The notes under the pieces: model-generated
Databases searched by the model: none
Seen by the model: only the letters and a program-made list of their open reading frames with translations
What the model was told of the DNA's origin: nothing
Shown here: piece by piece, positions 29,280 to 37,354 of the stretch
Position numbering within the stretch: the first letter of the stretch is position 1
Layout: each line of letters starts with the position of its first letter
Source: Streptomyces sp. Je 1-332
Lineage (GTDB): Bacteria > Actinomycetota > Actinomycetes > Streptomycetales > Streptomycetaceae
Length of the DNA stretch: 64,000 nucleotides
Assembly (NCBI RefSeq): GCF_040730185.1
Contig: NZ_CP160402.1
Span: forward strand, 6,200,001 to 6,264,000
Reading direction: 5' to 3'
Position numbers and translations under genes: made by a program

Positions 29280-29933
29280 GTGCGCGTACTCGTCGTCGAG
29301 GACGAGCAGCTGCTCGCCGATGCGGTGGCCACCGGACTGCGCCGGGAGGCCATGGCCGTCGACGTCGTGTACGACGGAGCGGCCGCCCTGGAGCGCATCG
29401 GGGTCAATGACTACGACGTCGTGGTGCTCGACCGGGACCTCCCGCTCGTGCACGGGGACGACGTCTGCCGCAAGATCGTCGAGCTCGGCATGCCGACCCG
29501 CGTCCTGATGCTCACCGCGTCCGGCGACGTCAGCGACCGCGTCGAGGGCCTGGAGATCGGCGCCGACGACTACCTCCCCAAGCCCTTCGCGTTCAGCGAG
29601 CTCACGGCACGCGTGCGTGCCCTCGGCCGGCGTACGAGCGTGCCGCTGCCGCCCGTCCTGGAGCGCGCCGGGATCAAGCTCGACCCGAACCGCCGCGAGA
29701 TCTTCCGCGACGGCAAGGAGATCCAGCTCGCGCCCAAGGAGTTCGCCGTCCTCGAAGTGCTGCTGCGCAGCGAGGGCGCCGTCGTCTCCGCCGAGCAGCT
29801 CCTGGAGAAGGCCTGGGACGAGAACACCGACCCGTTCACGAACGTGGTCCGGGTGACCGTCATGACCCTGCGGCGAAAGCTCGGCGAGCCCGCCGTCATC
29901 GTGACGGTGCCCGGCTCCGGCTACCGGATCTGA
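29280..29933 (+). CDS. cutR: Response regulator CutR (OmpR family)
   Basis: 217 residues from GTG 29280. The receiver domain has the acidic pair in VEDEQ, phosphoacceptor Asp51 in VVLDRDLPL, conserved Thr in LMLTASG and Lys in YLPKPF; the C-terminal winged helix ends VVRVTVMTLRRKLG and VPGSGYRI. The sequence matches CutR of S. coelicolor/S. lividans as I know it. There CutRS influences antibiotic production and has been linked to secretion and disulfide stress. It is followed after six bases by its sensor kinase. Confidence 0.93.
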   Translation: MRVLVVEDEQLLADAVATGLRREAMAVDVVYDGAAALERIGVNDYDVVVLDRDLPLVHGDDVCRKIVELGMPTRVLMLTASGDVSDRVEGLEIGADDYLPKPFAFSELTARVRALGRRTSVPLPPVLERAGIKLDPNRREIFRDGKEIQLAPKEFAVLEVLLRSEGAVVSAEQLLEKAWDENTDPFTNVVRVTVMTLRRKLGEPAVIVTVPGSGYRI

Positions 29934-29939
29934 TCCCCG

Positions 29940-31172
29940 GTGGCCGCGACCCCGGCGCCGCCAGCTGCGCCCCCGAAACCCACCTGGGACCCCAGGAAGG
30001 CCGAACCACCCTTTCCGTGGCTGCGCCCCACCATCCGCATACGGCTCACGCTGCTGTACGGCGGCATGTTCCTGATCGCCGGCATCCTGCTGCTCTCGAT
30101 CATCTACCTGCTGGCCGCGCAGGCCCTGAACGTGGGCAGCGACCTGCCGTTCAAGATCGTCTCCGGCCAGGTGGCCAGCGACAAGTGCAACTTCCCGAGC
30201 TCGCCGTCGGCCGGTGAGCTCAACGACGCCATGAACGCCTGCGTCAACGAACAGCGCCAGCACGCCCTGGACAACCTCCTGAGCCGCTCGCTGCTCGCCC
30301 TGCTCGGGCTCGCCGTAATCGCCTTCGCCTTCGGTTACGCGATGGCGGGCCGGGTTCTGTCGCCGCTGGGCCGCATCACGCGCACCGCGCGCAGGGTGGC
30401 GGGCACGGACCTGTCCCGGCGCATCGAACTGGACGGGCCCGACGACGAGTTGAAGGAGCTCTCGGACACCTTCGACGAGATGCTCGACCGCCTGGAGCGG
30501 GCCTTCACCGCCCAGCAGCGGTTCGTCGGCAACGCGTCGCACGAGCTGCGCACCCCGCTGGCGATCAACCGCACGCTGCTCGAGGTGCACCTCTCCGACC
30601 CGGGAGCGCCCGCCGAGCTCCAGCAGCTCGGCAAGACGCTCCTCGCGACCAACGAACGCAGCGAGCAGCTCGTGGAGGGCCTGCTGCTGCTCGCCCGCAG
30701 CGACAACCAGATCGTGGAGCGCAAGCCGGTCGACCTCGCCGAGGTCGCCGACCGCGCCGTCGACCAGGTGCGGGCCGAGGCCGACGCGAAGGGTGTGCAG
30801 ATCCGCGGGGAGCGTGGCGCGGCCGTCGTGCAGGGCAACGGCGTCCTCCTGGAGCGGATCGCCCTGAACCTCGTCCAGAACGCCGTCAGGTACAACGTGG
30901 CGGACGAGGGCTGGGTCGAGGTCACCACGGAGGCCCAGCACGGCCAGGCGGTCCTCGTGGTGTCGAACACGGGCCCCGTGGTGCCCGCGTACGAGATCGA
31001 CAACCTCTTCGAGCCGTTCCGGCGGCTGCGGACCGAGCGCACGGGCAGCGACAAGGGCGTGGGACTCGGCCTGTCGATCGCCCGGTCGGTGGCGCGGGCC
31101 CACGGGGGCCGTATCATCGCGGAGCCGCGCGAGGGGGGAGGGCTCGTGATGCGAGTCACCCTTCCTCTCTGA
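29940..31172 (+). CDS. cutS: Sensor histidine kinase CutS
   Basis: 410 residues. A proline-rich cytoplasmic N-terminus (1-30), TM1 (about 36-60), an extracytoplasmic sensor of about 50 residues with exactly two cysteines (Cys83 and Cys101), TM2 (about 115-135), HAMP, the HisKA box NASHELRTPLA (His201) and an HATPase domain (NLVQNAVRYN, GVGLGLSIARS). The two sensor cysteines fit the proposed redox or disulfide sensing of CutS. It is transcribed with cutR. Confidence 0.93.
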   Translation: MAATPAPPAAPPKPTWDPRKAEPPFPWLRPTIRIRLTLLYGGMFLIAGILLLSIIYLLAAQALNVGSDLPFKIVSGQVASDKCNFPSSPSAGELNDAMNACVNEQRQHALDNLLSRSLLALLGLAVIAFAFGYAMAGRVLSPLGRITRTARRVAGTDLSRRIELDGPDDELKELSDTFDEMLDRLERAFTAQQRFVGNASHELRTPLAINRTLLEVHLSDPGAPAELQQLGKTLLATNERSEQLVEGLLLLARSDNQIVERKPVDLAEVADRAVDQVRAEADAKGVQIRGERGAAVVQGNGVLLERIALNLVQNAVRYNVADEGWVEVTTEAQHGQAVLVVSNTGPVVPAYEIDNLFEPFRRLRTERTGSDKGVGLGLSIARSVARAHGGRIIAEPREGGGLVMRVTLPL

Positions 31173-31566
31173 GATGCTGCCGCGACTCGCCGCGATGTTC
31201 GCTTTGCGCGGAATTTTCGGGACCTGATCCTGGAGATTCCGTGTGCGATCGATCACAGGGGCGAATTTTCGGCCATCTACTCTCCGTGATCGTCAAAGTC
31301 GTCGGAAAGCCGGGAAAATCCGGGTTTTCAGGGGTCTTGATCACGGGAAGTACACGGGGTGGCGCCTGTGAAGTGCGACATTCGGACCGTGTACGGTCCC
31401 GATCGCCATCCAAACCGATCACCTCTTCAGGGGTGCGGTTGGGTGTCGATTGAGTAACAGACCTTGATGTGAGGCAAAATCTCCGCCTCAGGTCGGGCAC
31501 AAGTCCGGCCTCTCACGCGTTACGTGCGCTGAGACACCGCAGACACCCAGAGGGGGAGAGCGCGAC
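31173..31566. other. Leader/promoter region before the DUF4193 gene (394 bp)
   Basis: No ORF is supported. The region is less GC-rich than its surroundings near 31230-31330, contains gatcgatcac and ttgatcac elements, and carries the perfect palindrome at 31384-31399. The DUF4193 start is preceded by an agagggggag ribosome-binding site. Confidence 0.45.
31384..31399. promoter_or_regulatory. Perfect palindrome ggaccgt-gt-acggtcc
   Basis: Seven-base arms around a 2-base centre, about 170 bp before the DUF4193 gene. It is an operator candidate with unknown regulator. Confidence 0.45.
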
Positions 31567-31863
31567 ATGGCAACGGACTACGACACCCCACGCAAGACCG
31601 ACGATGACGTCAATGAGGACAGCATCGAGGAACTGAAGGCGCGGCGGAACGACAAGTCGACCTCGGCAGTGGACGTCGACGAGTTCGAGGCCGCAGAGGG
31701 CCTCGAACTGCCCGGCGCGGACCTGTCGAACGAGGAGCTCGCCGTACGGGTGCTCCCGAAGCAGCAGGACGAGTTCACCTGCATGAGCTGCTTCCTGGTG
31801 CACCACCGCAGCCAGCTGGCCAAGGAGAAGAACGGCCAGCCGATCTGCCGCGACTGCGACTAG
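31567..31863 (+). CDS. DUF4193 family zinc-ribbon-like protein
   Basis: 98 residues, the exact family length. The N-terminal half is acidic and disordered; the C-terminal half has two CxxC knuckles (FTCMSCFLVH and ICRDCD), which should bind one zinc ion. The family is universal in actinomycetes and of unknown function; small zinc ribbons of this type often contact RNA polymerase or the ribosome, but that is only a guess. The downstream gene begins 13 bases later. Confidence 0.92.
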   Translation: MATDYDTPRKTDDDVNEDSIEELKARRNDKSTSAVDVDEFEAAEGLELPGADLSNEELAVRVLPKQQDEFTCMSCFLVHHRSQLAKEKNGQPICRDCD

Positions 31864-31876
31864 GGCAGGGTCGGCC

Positions 31877-32809
31877 GTGACAGGCTCGACCCCGCCGAGG
31901 AAGCGCCGCTTCCGTAAGCGCGGAGCGGACCAAGAGAACGCCGCCATCGAGGGCGCGCGCGACGACGAGCGGGGCTCTTCCCCCACAGGAACAGCCTCGC
32001 TCCGACCGGCGAACGCCTCAGAGGTGGCAACACCAGACGAGACGGCGGCCGACAAGGCGTCCAGGACCCCCGGGTCCAAGGGCCGCGTTGCCGCCGTCAC
32101 GGACGGAGTCAAGGCGGGCGTACGCATGAGCGGACGCAGCGCCAAGGCCGGCATCGGCTATCTCGCCGACCGGATCATCGAGAGCGCCCCGCGGGTCCCG
32201 GTCCGCGACCTGAACACCCTCCGCAAACAGTTCCCCGGCCTGGACGCCGAGCGGATCGCGGACAAACTCATCTCCGGCGCGGCCAACGCGACGTCGACGG
32301 TCGGTGCCGGAGTCGGCGCCGCGGCGATGATGCCCGTGCCGCCCGCCATGCCCGCGGAGATGGCCGCCGAGATCACCGGCGTGGCGGCGATCGAGCTCAA
32401 GCTGATCGCCGAACTCCACGAGGTCTACGGCCTTCGCCCGCCCGGCAACCTCAAGGAGCGCAGCTCCGCCTACCTCACCTCGTGGACCGAGGAGCGCGGC
32501 ATCGACGTGGTGAAGCCCGCGTCGATCAACGCCGCGCTCGGCGGCCAGATGAAGCGCGAGCTGCGCCAGCAGATCATGAAGCGCATGGTGCGCAACCTCC
32601 CGAACCTGATGCCCTTCATGGTGGGCGCCGCGGTCGGGGCGGTGATGAACCGCCGTGACACCAAGAAGCTCGCTGAGCGGGTCCGTGCGGACCTGCGGAG
32701 GTCGCAGGTGCCCTGGGACGCCCTGCCCGAGCTGCCGCCCCTTGAGCAGCCCGTGAAGCCCCTGGACCCCCTGCGTCCGGGCACGCCGCCCAAGGAGCTG
32801 GGGCGCTGA
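31877..32809 (+). CDS. Conserved hypothetical protein with glycine/alanine-rich central helix
   Basis: 310 residues from GTG 31877. The N-terminus is very basic (PPRKRRFRKRGA) and then disordered to about residue 70. From about 130 the protein is helical, with GAANATSTVGAGVGAAAMMPVPPAMPAEMAAEI, which could be a membrane-associated hairpin, and IMKRMVRNLPNLMPFMVGAAVGAVMNRRDTKKLAERV. It somewhat recalls EcsC-like proteins but lacks a clear signature. The function is unknown. It probably shares a transcript with the DUF4193 gene. Confidence 0.75.
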   Translation: MTGSTPPRKRRFRKRGADQENAAIEGARDDERGSSPTGTASLRPANASEVATPDETAADKASRTPGSKGRVAAVTDGVKAGVRMSGRSAKAGIGYLADRIIESAPRVPVRDLNTLRKQFPGLDAERIADKLISGAANATSTVGAGVGAAAMMPVPPAMPAEMAAEITGVAAIELKLIAELHEVYGLRPPGNLKERSSAYLTSWTEERGIDVVKPASINAALGGQMKRELRQQIMKRMVRNLPNLMPFMVGAAVGAVMNRRDTKKLAERVRADLRRSQVPWDALPELPPLEQPVKPLDPLRPGTPPKELGR

Positions 32810-32846
32810 CGCGGCGGGTTCCGCGCACGCCCCCGACGAACAGTCC

Positions 32847-33293
32847 TTACGAAGCCCGCACCGCCGTCAGCGCCGCCGCGAGCGCCTCGGGGTGCCGCGT
32901 CGACACGTACACGTACGGAGTCGGGTCCTGCGGGTCCGTGATCTCGACGCGCAGCGCCGTGGGGATATAGGCGCGCAGCAGCATGAAGGCGCGCGGGTCG
33001 GCCTTCGGGCCGCGCCAGGCGCGCGCCTCCTCGGCGTCGAGTACCACCGGCTCGCCCAGGGCGGAGACCGGGATCTTCGCGTCGCCCGCGACGAGCGAGC
33101 CCGCCACCACGCGGATCCGGGGGGAGCCGTACGAGCTGGTGACGACCGCGGCGACCGCCGTCCCGGCGACCAGGCCGCCGAGCAGGGGCAGAGTGCCGAA
33201 GGGCACCATGATGAGCGCTGTCGCGACACCGACCAGGAGCGAGACGAGCCACCAGGAACGGGGCGCCGTCAGGCGTTCTTCGTAAGGCTGCAT
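32847..33293 (-). CDS. DUF3093 family membrane protein
   Basis: 148 residues. Two adjacent transmembrane segments near the N-terminus (WWLVSLLVGVATALIMVPFG and LLGGLVAGTAVAAVVT) are followed by a cytoplasmic beta-rich domain with the family pattern GDAKIPVSALGEPVVLDAEEAR and YVSTRHPEALAAAL. The function is unknown, but it is next to dut in many actinomycetes. It is divergent from the thioesterase-dut operon. Confidence 0.88.
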   Translation of the reverse strand: MQPYEERLTAPRSWWLVSLLVGVATALIMVPFGTLPLLGGLVAGTAVAAVVTSSYGSPRIRVVAGSLVAGDAKIPVSALGEPVVLDAEEARAWRGPKADPRAFMLLRAYIPTALRVEITDPQDPTPYVYVSTRHPEALAAALTAVRAS

Positions 33294-33405
33294 ACGAGCA
33301 AGCTTGGCACGATGAGCTGAGTCGGCAGGGTTCGGGGCAGTCTGCGCGCAGCGCTGTCAGGCAGGGCGGCGGTGGGAGACGGGCGGGCGGGTAAGGTCTG
33401 CGCCT

Positions 33406-33990
33406 GTGAGTGGTACTTCAGCAGCTCTGACGCCCCCGGCCGACGCAATAGCGCCCGTCCGCCACCCCGACGCGCCCGCCCCTGGCGAGCTCATCGGAGC
33501 CCACTACGAGCACTGTTTCGGCTGCGGCGAAGGGCAGGCCCACGGGCTGCACCTCGCGGCGTACGCCGGTGAAGGTGTGGGCGTCACCGCCGAGTTCACC
33601 GTCCGGGAGGCCCACCAGGGTGCTCCGGGTCTCGCGCACGGCGGAGTGCTCGCCACCGCGCTCGACGAGACGCTCGGCTCGCTGAACTGGCTGCTGCGGG
33701 TGATCGCCGTGACCGGTCGGCTCGAGACCGACTTCGTACGGCCCGTGCCGCTGGGCACCGTGCTCTTCCTCGAGGCCGAGGTGACCGCCGTCTCCGGACG
33801 GAAGATCTACTCCCGGGCCACCGGGCGGATCGGCGGCCCCGAGGGGCCCGTCGCCGTCCGTGCCACGGCCCTGTTCATCGAGGTCAAGGTCGACCACTTC
33901 ATCGAGAACGGCCGCCCGGAGGAGATCCGGGCCGCCATGGACGACCCGGACCAGATCCGCCGCGCACGTGCCTTCGAGGTGAACCCGTGA
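33406..33990 (+). CDS. PaaI-type hotdog thioesterase
   Basis: 194 residues. A hotdog-fold acyl-CoA thioesterase: the core motif is GAPGLAHGGVLATALDE, with the active-site Asp/Glu on the helix, preceded by a CFGCGEGQAHGLHL segment that has two cysteines two residues apart. The first 30 residues are disordered. GTG 33406 has only a weak aagg upstream, and a taaggt hexamer about ten bases before it would also allow a leaderless transcript. It overlaps dut by four bases. Confidence 0.86.
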   Translation: MSGTSAALTPPADAIAPVRHPDAPAPGELIGAHYEHCFGCGEGQAHGLHLAAYAGEGVGVTAEFTVREAHQGAPGLAHGGVLATALDETLGSLNWLLRVIAVTGRLETDFVRPVPLGTVLFLEAEVTAVSGRKIYSRATGRIGGPEGPVAVRATALFIEVKVDHFIENGRPEEIRAAMDDPDQIRRARAFEVNP

Positions 33991-34523
33991 CCCCCGTACC
34001 CCGCCCGGAGCTCGACGTCCTGATCCGTCGCGTCGACTCCGAGGTACCACTGCCCTCGTACGCGCAGCCCGGCGACGCCGGAGCGGATCTGCGGACCACC
34101 GAAGCGTGCGAACTCGCCCCGGGCGAGCGGACGGTACTGCCCACGGGGGTGTCTGTCGCGCTGCCGGAGGGGTACGCGGCCTTCGTGCACCCGCGGTCCG
34201 GTCTCGCCGCCCGCTGCGGTGTCGCCCTGGTGAATGCCCCAGGGACGGTGGATGCCGGGTACCGTGGAGAGATCAAGGTGATCGTGGTGAATCTCGACCC
34301 GCGCGAGCGCGTGCGGTTCGAGCGCTTCGACCGGATTGCCCAACTGGTCGTCCAGCAGGTCGAGAAGGTGCGCTTCCACGAGGTGGCGGAGCTTCCCGAC
34401 TCGGCGCGGGCCGAGGGGGGCTTCGGGTCCACCGGCGGCCATGCCGCCGTGGGCGCCGGCTCGGGTGAAAACACGGGTGGGAATCGATACGCATCGGTCG
34501 TATCTGACCGGGAAGGACAGTGA
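33987..34523 (+). CDS. dut: dUTP diphosphatase
   Basis: 178 residues. It hydrolyses dUTP to dUMP, keeping uracil out of DNA and feeding dTMP synthesis. All trimeric dUTPase motifs are seen: PGDAGADLR (1), HPRSGLAARCGV (2), VNAPGTVDAGYRGEIKV (3), RIAQLVVQQ (4) and RAEGGFGSTG (5, the flexible C-terminal arm). About 28 extra residues follow motif 5. The GTGA overlap couples it to the thioesterase; the DUF3710 gene begins just after its stop. Confidence 0.95.
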   Translation: MTPVPRPELDVLIRRVDSEVPLPSYAQPGDAGADLRTTEACELAPGERTVLPTGVSVALPEGYAAFVHPRSGLAARCGVALVNAPGTVDAGYRGEIKVIVVNLDPRERVRFERFDRIAQLVVQQVEKVRFHEVAELPDSARAEGGFGSTGGHAAVGAGSGENTGGNRYASVVSDREGQ

Positions 34524-34524
34524 C

Positions 34525-35292
34525 GTGTTCGGACGTCGCAAGAAGGACAGTGCCGCCGAGGACGCGGCGGGCGAGGCCGAGCAGGTCGTCGACGACTCCG
34601 ACGCTGCGGACAGTGATGACGCGGCGCGGTCGCGCGTGAGGCTCGAGCCCGAGCCCCGCCCCGACGGTCCCTGGGACGTCTCGGAGGTCCGGGAGCCCGG
34701 TGAGGGCCGCGTGGACCTCGGTGGCCTCTTCGTACCGGGTGTCGAGGGCATGGAGCTGCGCGTGGAGGTCGCCGGTGACGCGATCGTCGCCGCGACCGTC
34801 GTGCTCCAGGACAGCGCCATCCAGCTGCAGGGCTTCGCCGCCCCCAAGAAGCAGGGCATCTGGGGCGAGGTCCGCGAGGAGATCGCCTCGGGCATCACGC
34901 AGCAGGGCGGTGTCATCGACGAGGTCGAGGGCCCCCTCGGCTGGGAGCTGCGCGCGCAGGTGCCGGTGCAGCTGCCGGACGGCACGGGCGGGGTGCAGGT
35001 CGTGCGCTTCATCGGCGTCGACGGCCCGCGCTGGTTCCTGCGCGGGGTCATCTCCGGCCAGGGCGCGGTTCAGCCGCAGGCCGCCGGGCTCCTGGAGCAG
35101 ATCTTCCGGGACACCGTCATCGTGCGCGGCGACGGCCCGATGGCGCCTCGTGACCCGATCGTCCTGAAGCTGCCGGACGACGCACAGATGGTCGCCGAGG
35201 GCGGTGTCCAGCAGGAGCAGCAGGAGGGCTCGCGCTTCTCCGGCGGCATGGGCCAGCTCCAGCGGGGCCCCGAGATCACCGAGGTGCGCTAG
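34525..35292 (+). CDS. DUF3710 family protein
   Basis: 255 residues from GTG 34525 (FGRRKKDSA), with ggaaggac before it; the upstream open frame overlaps dut and is not used. An acidic disordered N-terminus (to about 60) is followed by a compact domain with PWDVSEVREP, VDLGGLFVPG, GIWGEVREEIASGI and RWFLRGVISGQGA, the pattern of actinobacterial DUF3710, function unknown. It is conserved next to dut and the OB-fold/DUF3159 genes; here the kdp genes separate these neighbours. Confidence 0.9.
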   Translation: MFGRRKKDSAAEDAAGEAEQVVDDSDAADSDDAARSRVRLEPEPRPDGPWDVSEVREPGEGRVDLGGLFVPGVEGMELRVEVAGDAIVAATVVLQDSAIQLQGFAAPKKQGIWGEVREEIASGITQQGGVIDEVEGPLGWELRAQVPVQLPDGTGGVQVVRFIGVDGPRWFLRGVISGQGAVQPQAAGLLEQIFRDTVIVRGDGPMAPRDPIVLKLPDDAQMVAEGGVQQEQQEGSRFSGGMGQLQRGPEITEVR

Positions 35293-35308
35293 CGCCTGAC
35301 GTACGGGC

Positions 35309-35345
35309 CGATGGGCCGCATTCCCTGACGGGAGTGCGGCCCATC
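35309..35345 (+). terminator. Terminator after the DUF3710 gene
   Basis: Outer arms cgatgggccgca (35309-35320) and tgcggcccatcg (35334-35345), an inner ccc/ggg pair, then gcgtttt: a hairpin followed by a T-run. Confidence 0.88.
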
Positions 35346-35513
35346 GGCGTTTTCGCAGGTGAGAGCGGTAGAGCGACGGCAGACGTAAGAGAGTCGTCAA
35401 CGGAGTGCCAACGGCCGTAAGGGAGCCGTCAACGGCGGTCGTTTCCGGCCATACAGGGGGTTTGCTCAAGAGGTCAGATCAAGCGCATCTCATCTCTCAT
35501 CTAGGAGCACACG

Positions 35514-35597
35514 ATGGCCGACGTGGCCTTCGTCGTCACCACGATCGCGGTCTTCGCGCTGGTGGCGTTCATCGCCAAGGGGGTGGCGAAGCTGTGA
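35514..35597 (+). CDS. 27-residue membrane peptide at the head of the kdp operon
   Basis: ATG 35514 has a ctaggagcac ribosome-binding site; the 27-codon frame ends in a TGA that overlaps the kdpF GTG by four bases. The product is a single hydrophobic helix (about residues 3-20, containing [13 protein letters not shown]) with a basic KGVAKL end. It resembles KdpF in size and hydrophobicity but is a separate gene. Its position suggests a second small subunit or stabilising peptide of the Kdp complex. Too short for ordinary gene finders. Confidence 0.75.
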   Translation: MADVAFVVTTIAVFALVAFIAKGVAKL

Positions 35598-35683
35598 CTG
35601 CCGAGAACATCGTCGGTCTCGTCGTGGCCGTATCCCTGCTGGGCTATCTCGTCCTCGCTCTCGTGTTCCCGGAGAGGTTCTGA
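35594..35683 (+). CDS. kdpF: Kdp complex small subunit KdpF
   Basis: 29 residues from GTG 35594. A single transmembrane helix ([19 protein letters not shown]) ending PERF, the usual KdpF end. It stabilises the KdpABC potassium pump in the membrane. GTGA overlap with the preceding 27-residue peptide; six bases before kdpA. Confidence 0.9.
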   Translation: MTAENIVGLVVAVSLLGYLVLALVFPERF

Positions 35684-35689
35684 GTACGG

Positions 35690-37354
35690 ATGAGCCCTGT
35701 TCTAGCTGGTGTGCTCCAGTTCCTCGCGCTGATCGTGGCGCTCGCCCTGGCATACCGTCCGCTCGGCGACCATATGGCCAAGGTCTACTCCTCCGACAAG
35801 CACCTGCGCGTGGAGAAGTGGATCTACAAGGGCATCGGCGCCAATTTGAACGCCGAGATGCGCTGGCCCGCCTATTTGCGCGGTGTGCTCGCCTTCTCCG
35901 CCGTGAGCGTGCTGTTCCTGTATTTGCTGCAGCGGCTCCAGGGCTCGCTGCCCGGGTCGCTCGGCTTCAAGGCCATCGACCCCGACCAGGCCTTCAACAC
36001 CGCCGCGTCGTTCGTGGCGAACACCAACTGGCAGTCGTACTACGGCGAGCAGGCCATGGGCCATGTCGTACAGACCGGTGGCCTCGCGGTGCAGAACTTC
36101 GTGTCCGCGGCCGTGGGCATCGCCGTCGCGGTGGCCCTGGTGCGGGGCTTCGCCCGGTCGCGGACGGGGGAGTTGGGGAACTTCTGGGCCGACCTGGTGC
36201 GCGGTGTCGTACGCATCCTGATTCCGATCTCGGTGATCGGCGCCCTCGTCCTCGTCGCCTGTGGCGCGATACAGAACTTCTCCGGCATCCACGGGGTCGG
36301 CCAGTTCCTGGGCGGCAGCCAGGAGTGGAACGGCGGGGCGGTGGCCTCGCAGGAGGTCATCAAGGAGCTGGGCACCAACGGAGGCGGTTACTTCAACGCC
36401 AACTCCGCCCACCCCTTCGAGAATCCGAACGGCCTCTCCAACCTCTTCGAGGTCTTCCTGATCCTGGTGATCCCGTTCGCGATCACGCGGACCTTCGGGC
36501 GGATGGTCGGTTCCCTCAGGCAGGGGTACGCGATCCTCGCCACGATGGTGACCATCTGGGTCGGGTTCACCGCGCTGATGATGTGGACGGAGTTCCACCA
36601 CGGGGGCCCCGCCTTCGACATCGCGGGCGGCGCGATGGAGGGCAAGGAGACGCGGTTCGGGATAGCCGGTTCGGCGATCTTCTCGGTCGCCACGACACTG
36701 ACTTCGACGGGCGCGGTCAACTCCTTCCACTCCTCCAACACCGGTTTCGGCGGCGGGCTCGATCTCCTCGGCATGCAGTTGGGCGAGATCGCGCCGGGCG
36801 GTACGGGATCAGGTCTGTACGGCATGCTGATCATGGCGATCATCGCGGTGTTCATCGCGGGGCTGATGGTGGGCCGTACGCCCGAGTACCTGGGCAAGAA
36901 GATCGGCACCCGCGAGATCAAGCTGGCGGCCTGCTACATCCTCGTCACTCCCGCCCTCGTGCTCGGCTTCACGGCGGTGTCGATGGCGCTGCCCACGCCC
37001 AAGGACTCGATGCTCAACTCCGGGGCGCACGGCTTCTCGGAGATCCTCTACGCCTACACCTCGGGCGCGAACAACAACGGCTCGGCGTTCGCGGGGCTGA
37101 GCGCGGACACGAACTGGTTCAACACCACGATCGGCCTCGCGATGCTGCTCGGCCGGTTCCTGCCGATGGTGTTCGTCCTCGCGCTCGCGGGTTCGCTGGC
37201 GGAGCAGAAGCCGGTTCCGGCGACGGCGGGCACTCTGCGTACCGAGAAGCCGCTGTTCACCGGCCTGCTGGTCGGCTCCATCATGATCATCACCGGGCTG
37301 ACCTACTTCCCGGCGCTCGCCCTCGGGCCGCTGGCCGAAGGGTTGGCGTCATGA
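35690..37354 (+). CDS. kdpA: Potassium-transporting ATPase subunit KdpA
   Basis: 554 residues, about ten transmembrane helices. The channel-like subunit holds the potassium selectivity filter; the four filter-loop regions are visible, among them [20 protein letters not shown] and [14 protein letters not shown]. High-affinity potassium uptake is driven by KdpB. The kdpB ATG overlaps its stop. Confidence 0.95.
   Translation: MSPVLAGVLQFLALIVALALAYRPLGDHMAKVYSSDKHLRVEKWIYKGIGANLNAEMRWPAYLRGVLAFSAVSVLFLYLLQRLQGSLPGSLGFKAIDPDQAFNTAASFVANTNWQSYYGEQAMGHVVQTGGLAVQNFVSAAVGIAVAVALVRGFARSRTGELGNFWADLVRGVVRILIPISVIGALVLVACGAIQNFSGIHGVGQFLGGSQEWNGGAVASQEVIKELGTNGGGYFNANSAHPFENPNGLSNLFEVFLILVIPFAITRTFGRMVGSLRQGYAILATMVTIWVGFTALMMWTEFHHGGPAFDIAGGAMEGKETRFGIAGSAIFSVATTLTSTGAVNSFHSSNTGFGGGLDLLGMQLGEIAPGGTGSGLYGMLIMAIIAVFIAGLMVGRTPEYLGKKIGTREIKLAACYILVTPALVLGFTAVSMALPTPKDSMLNSGAHGFSEILYAYTSGANNNGSAFAGLSADTNWFNTTIGLAMLLGRFLPMVFVLALAGSLAEQKPVPATAGTLRTEKPLFTGLLVGSIMIITGLTYFPALALGPLAEGLAS

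Noticed and set aside
35818..37350. Upstream extension giving KdpB 1246 residues
   Set aside because: This part overlaps kdpA in another frame; the KdpB family begins near 37351 or 37444.
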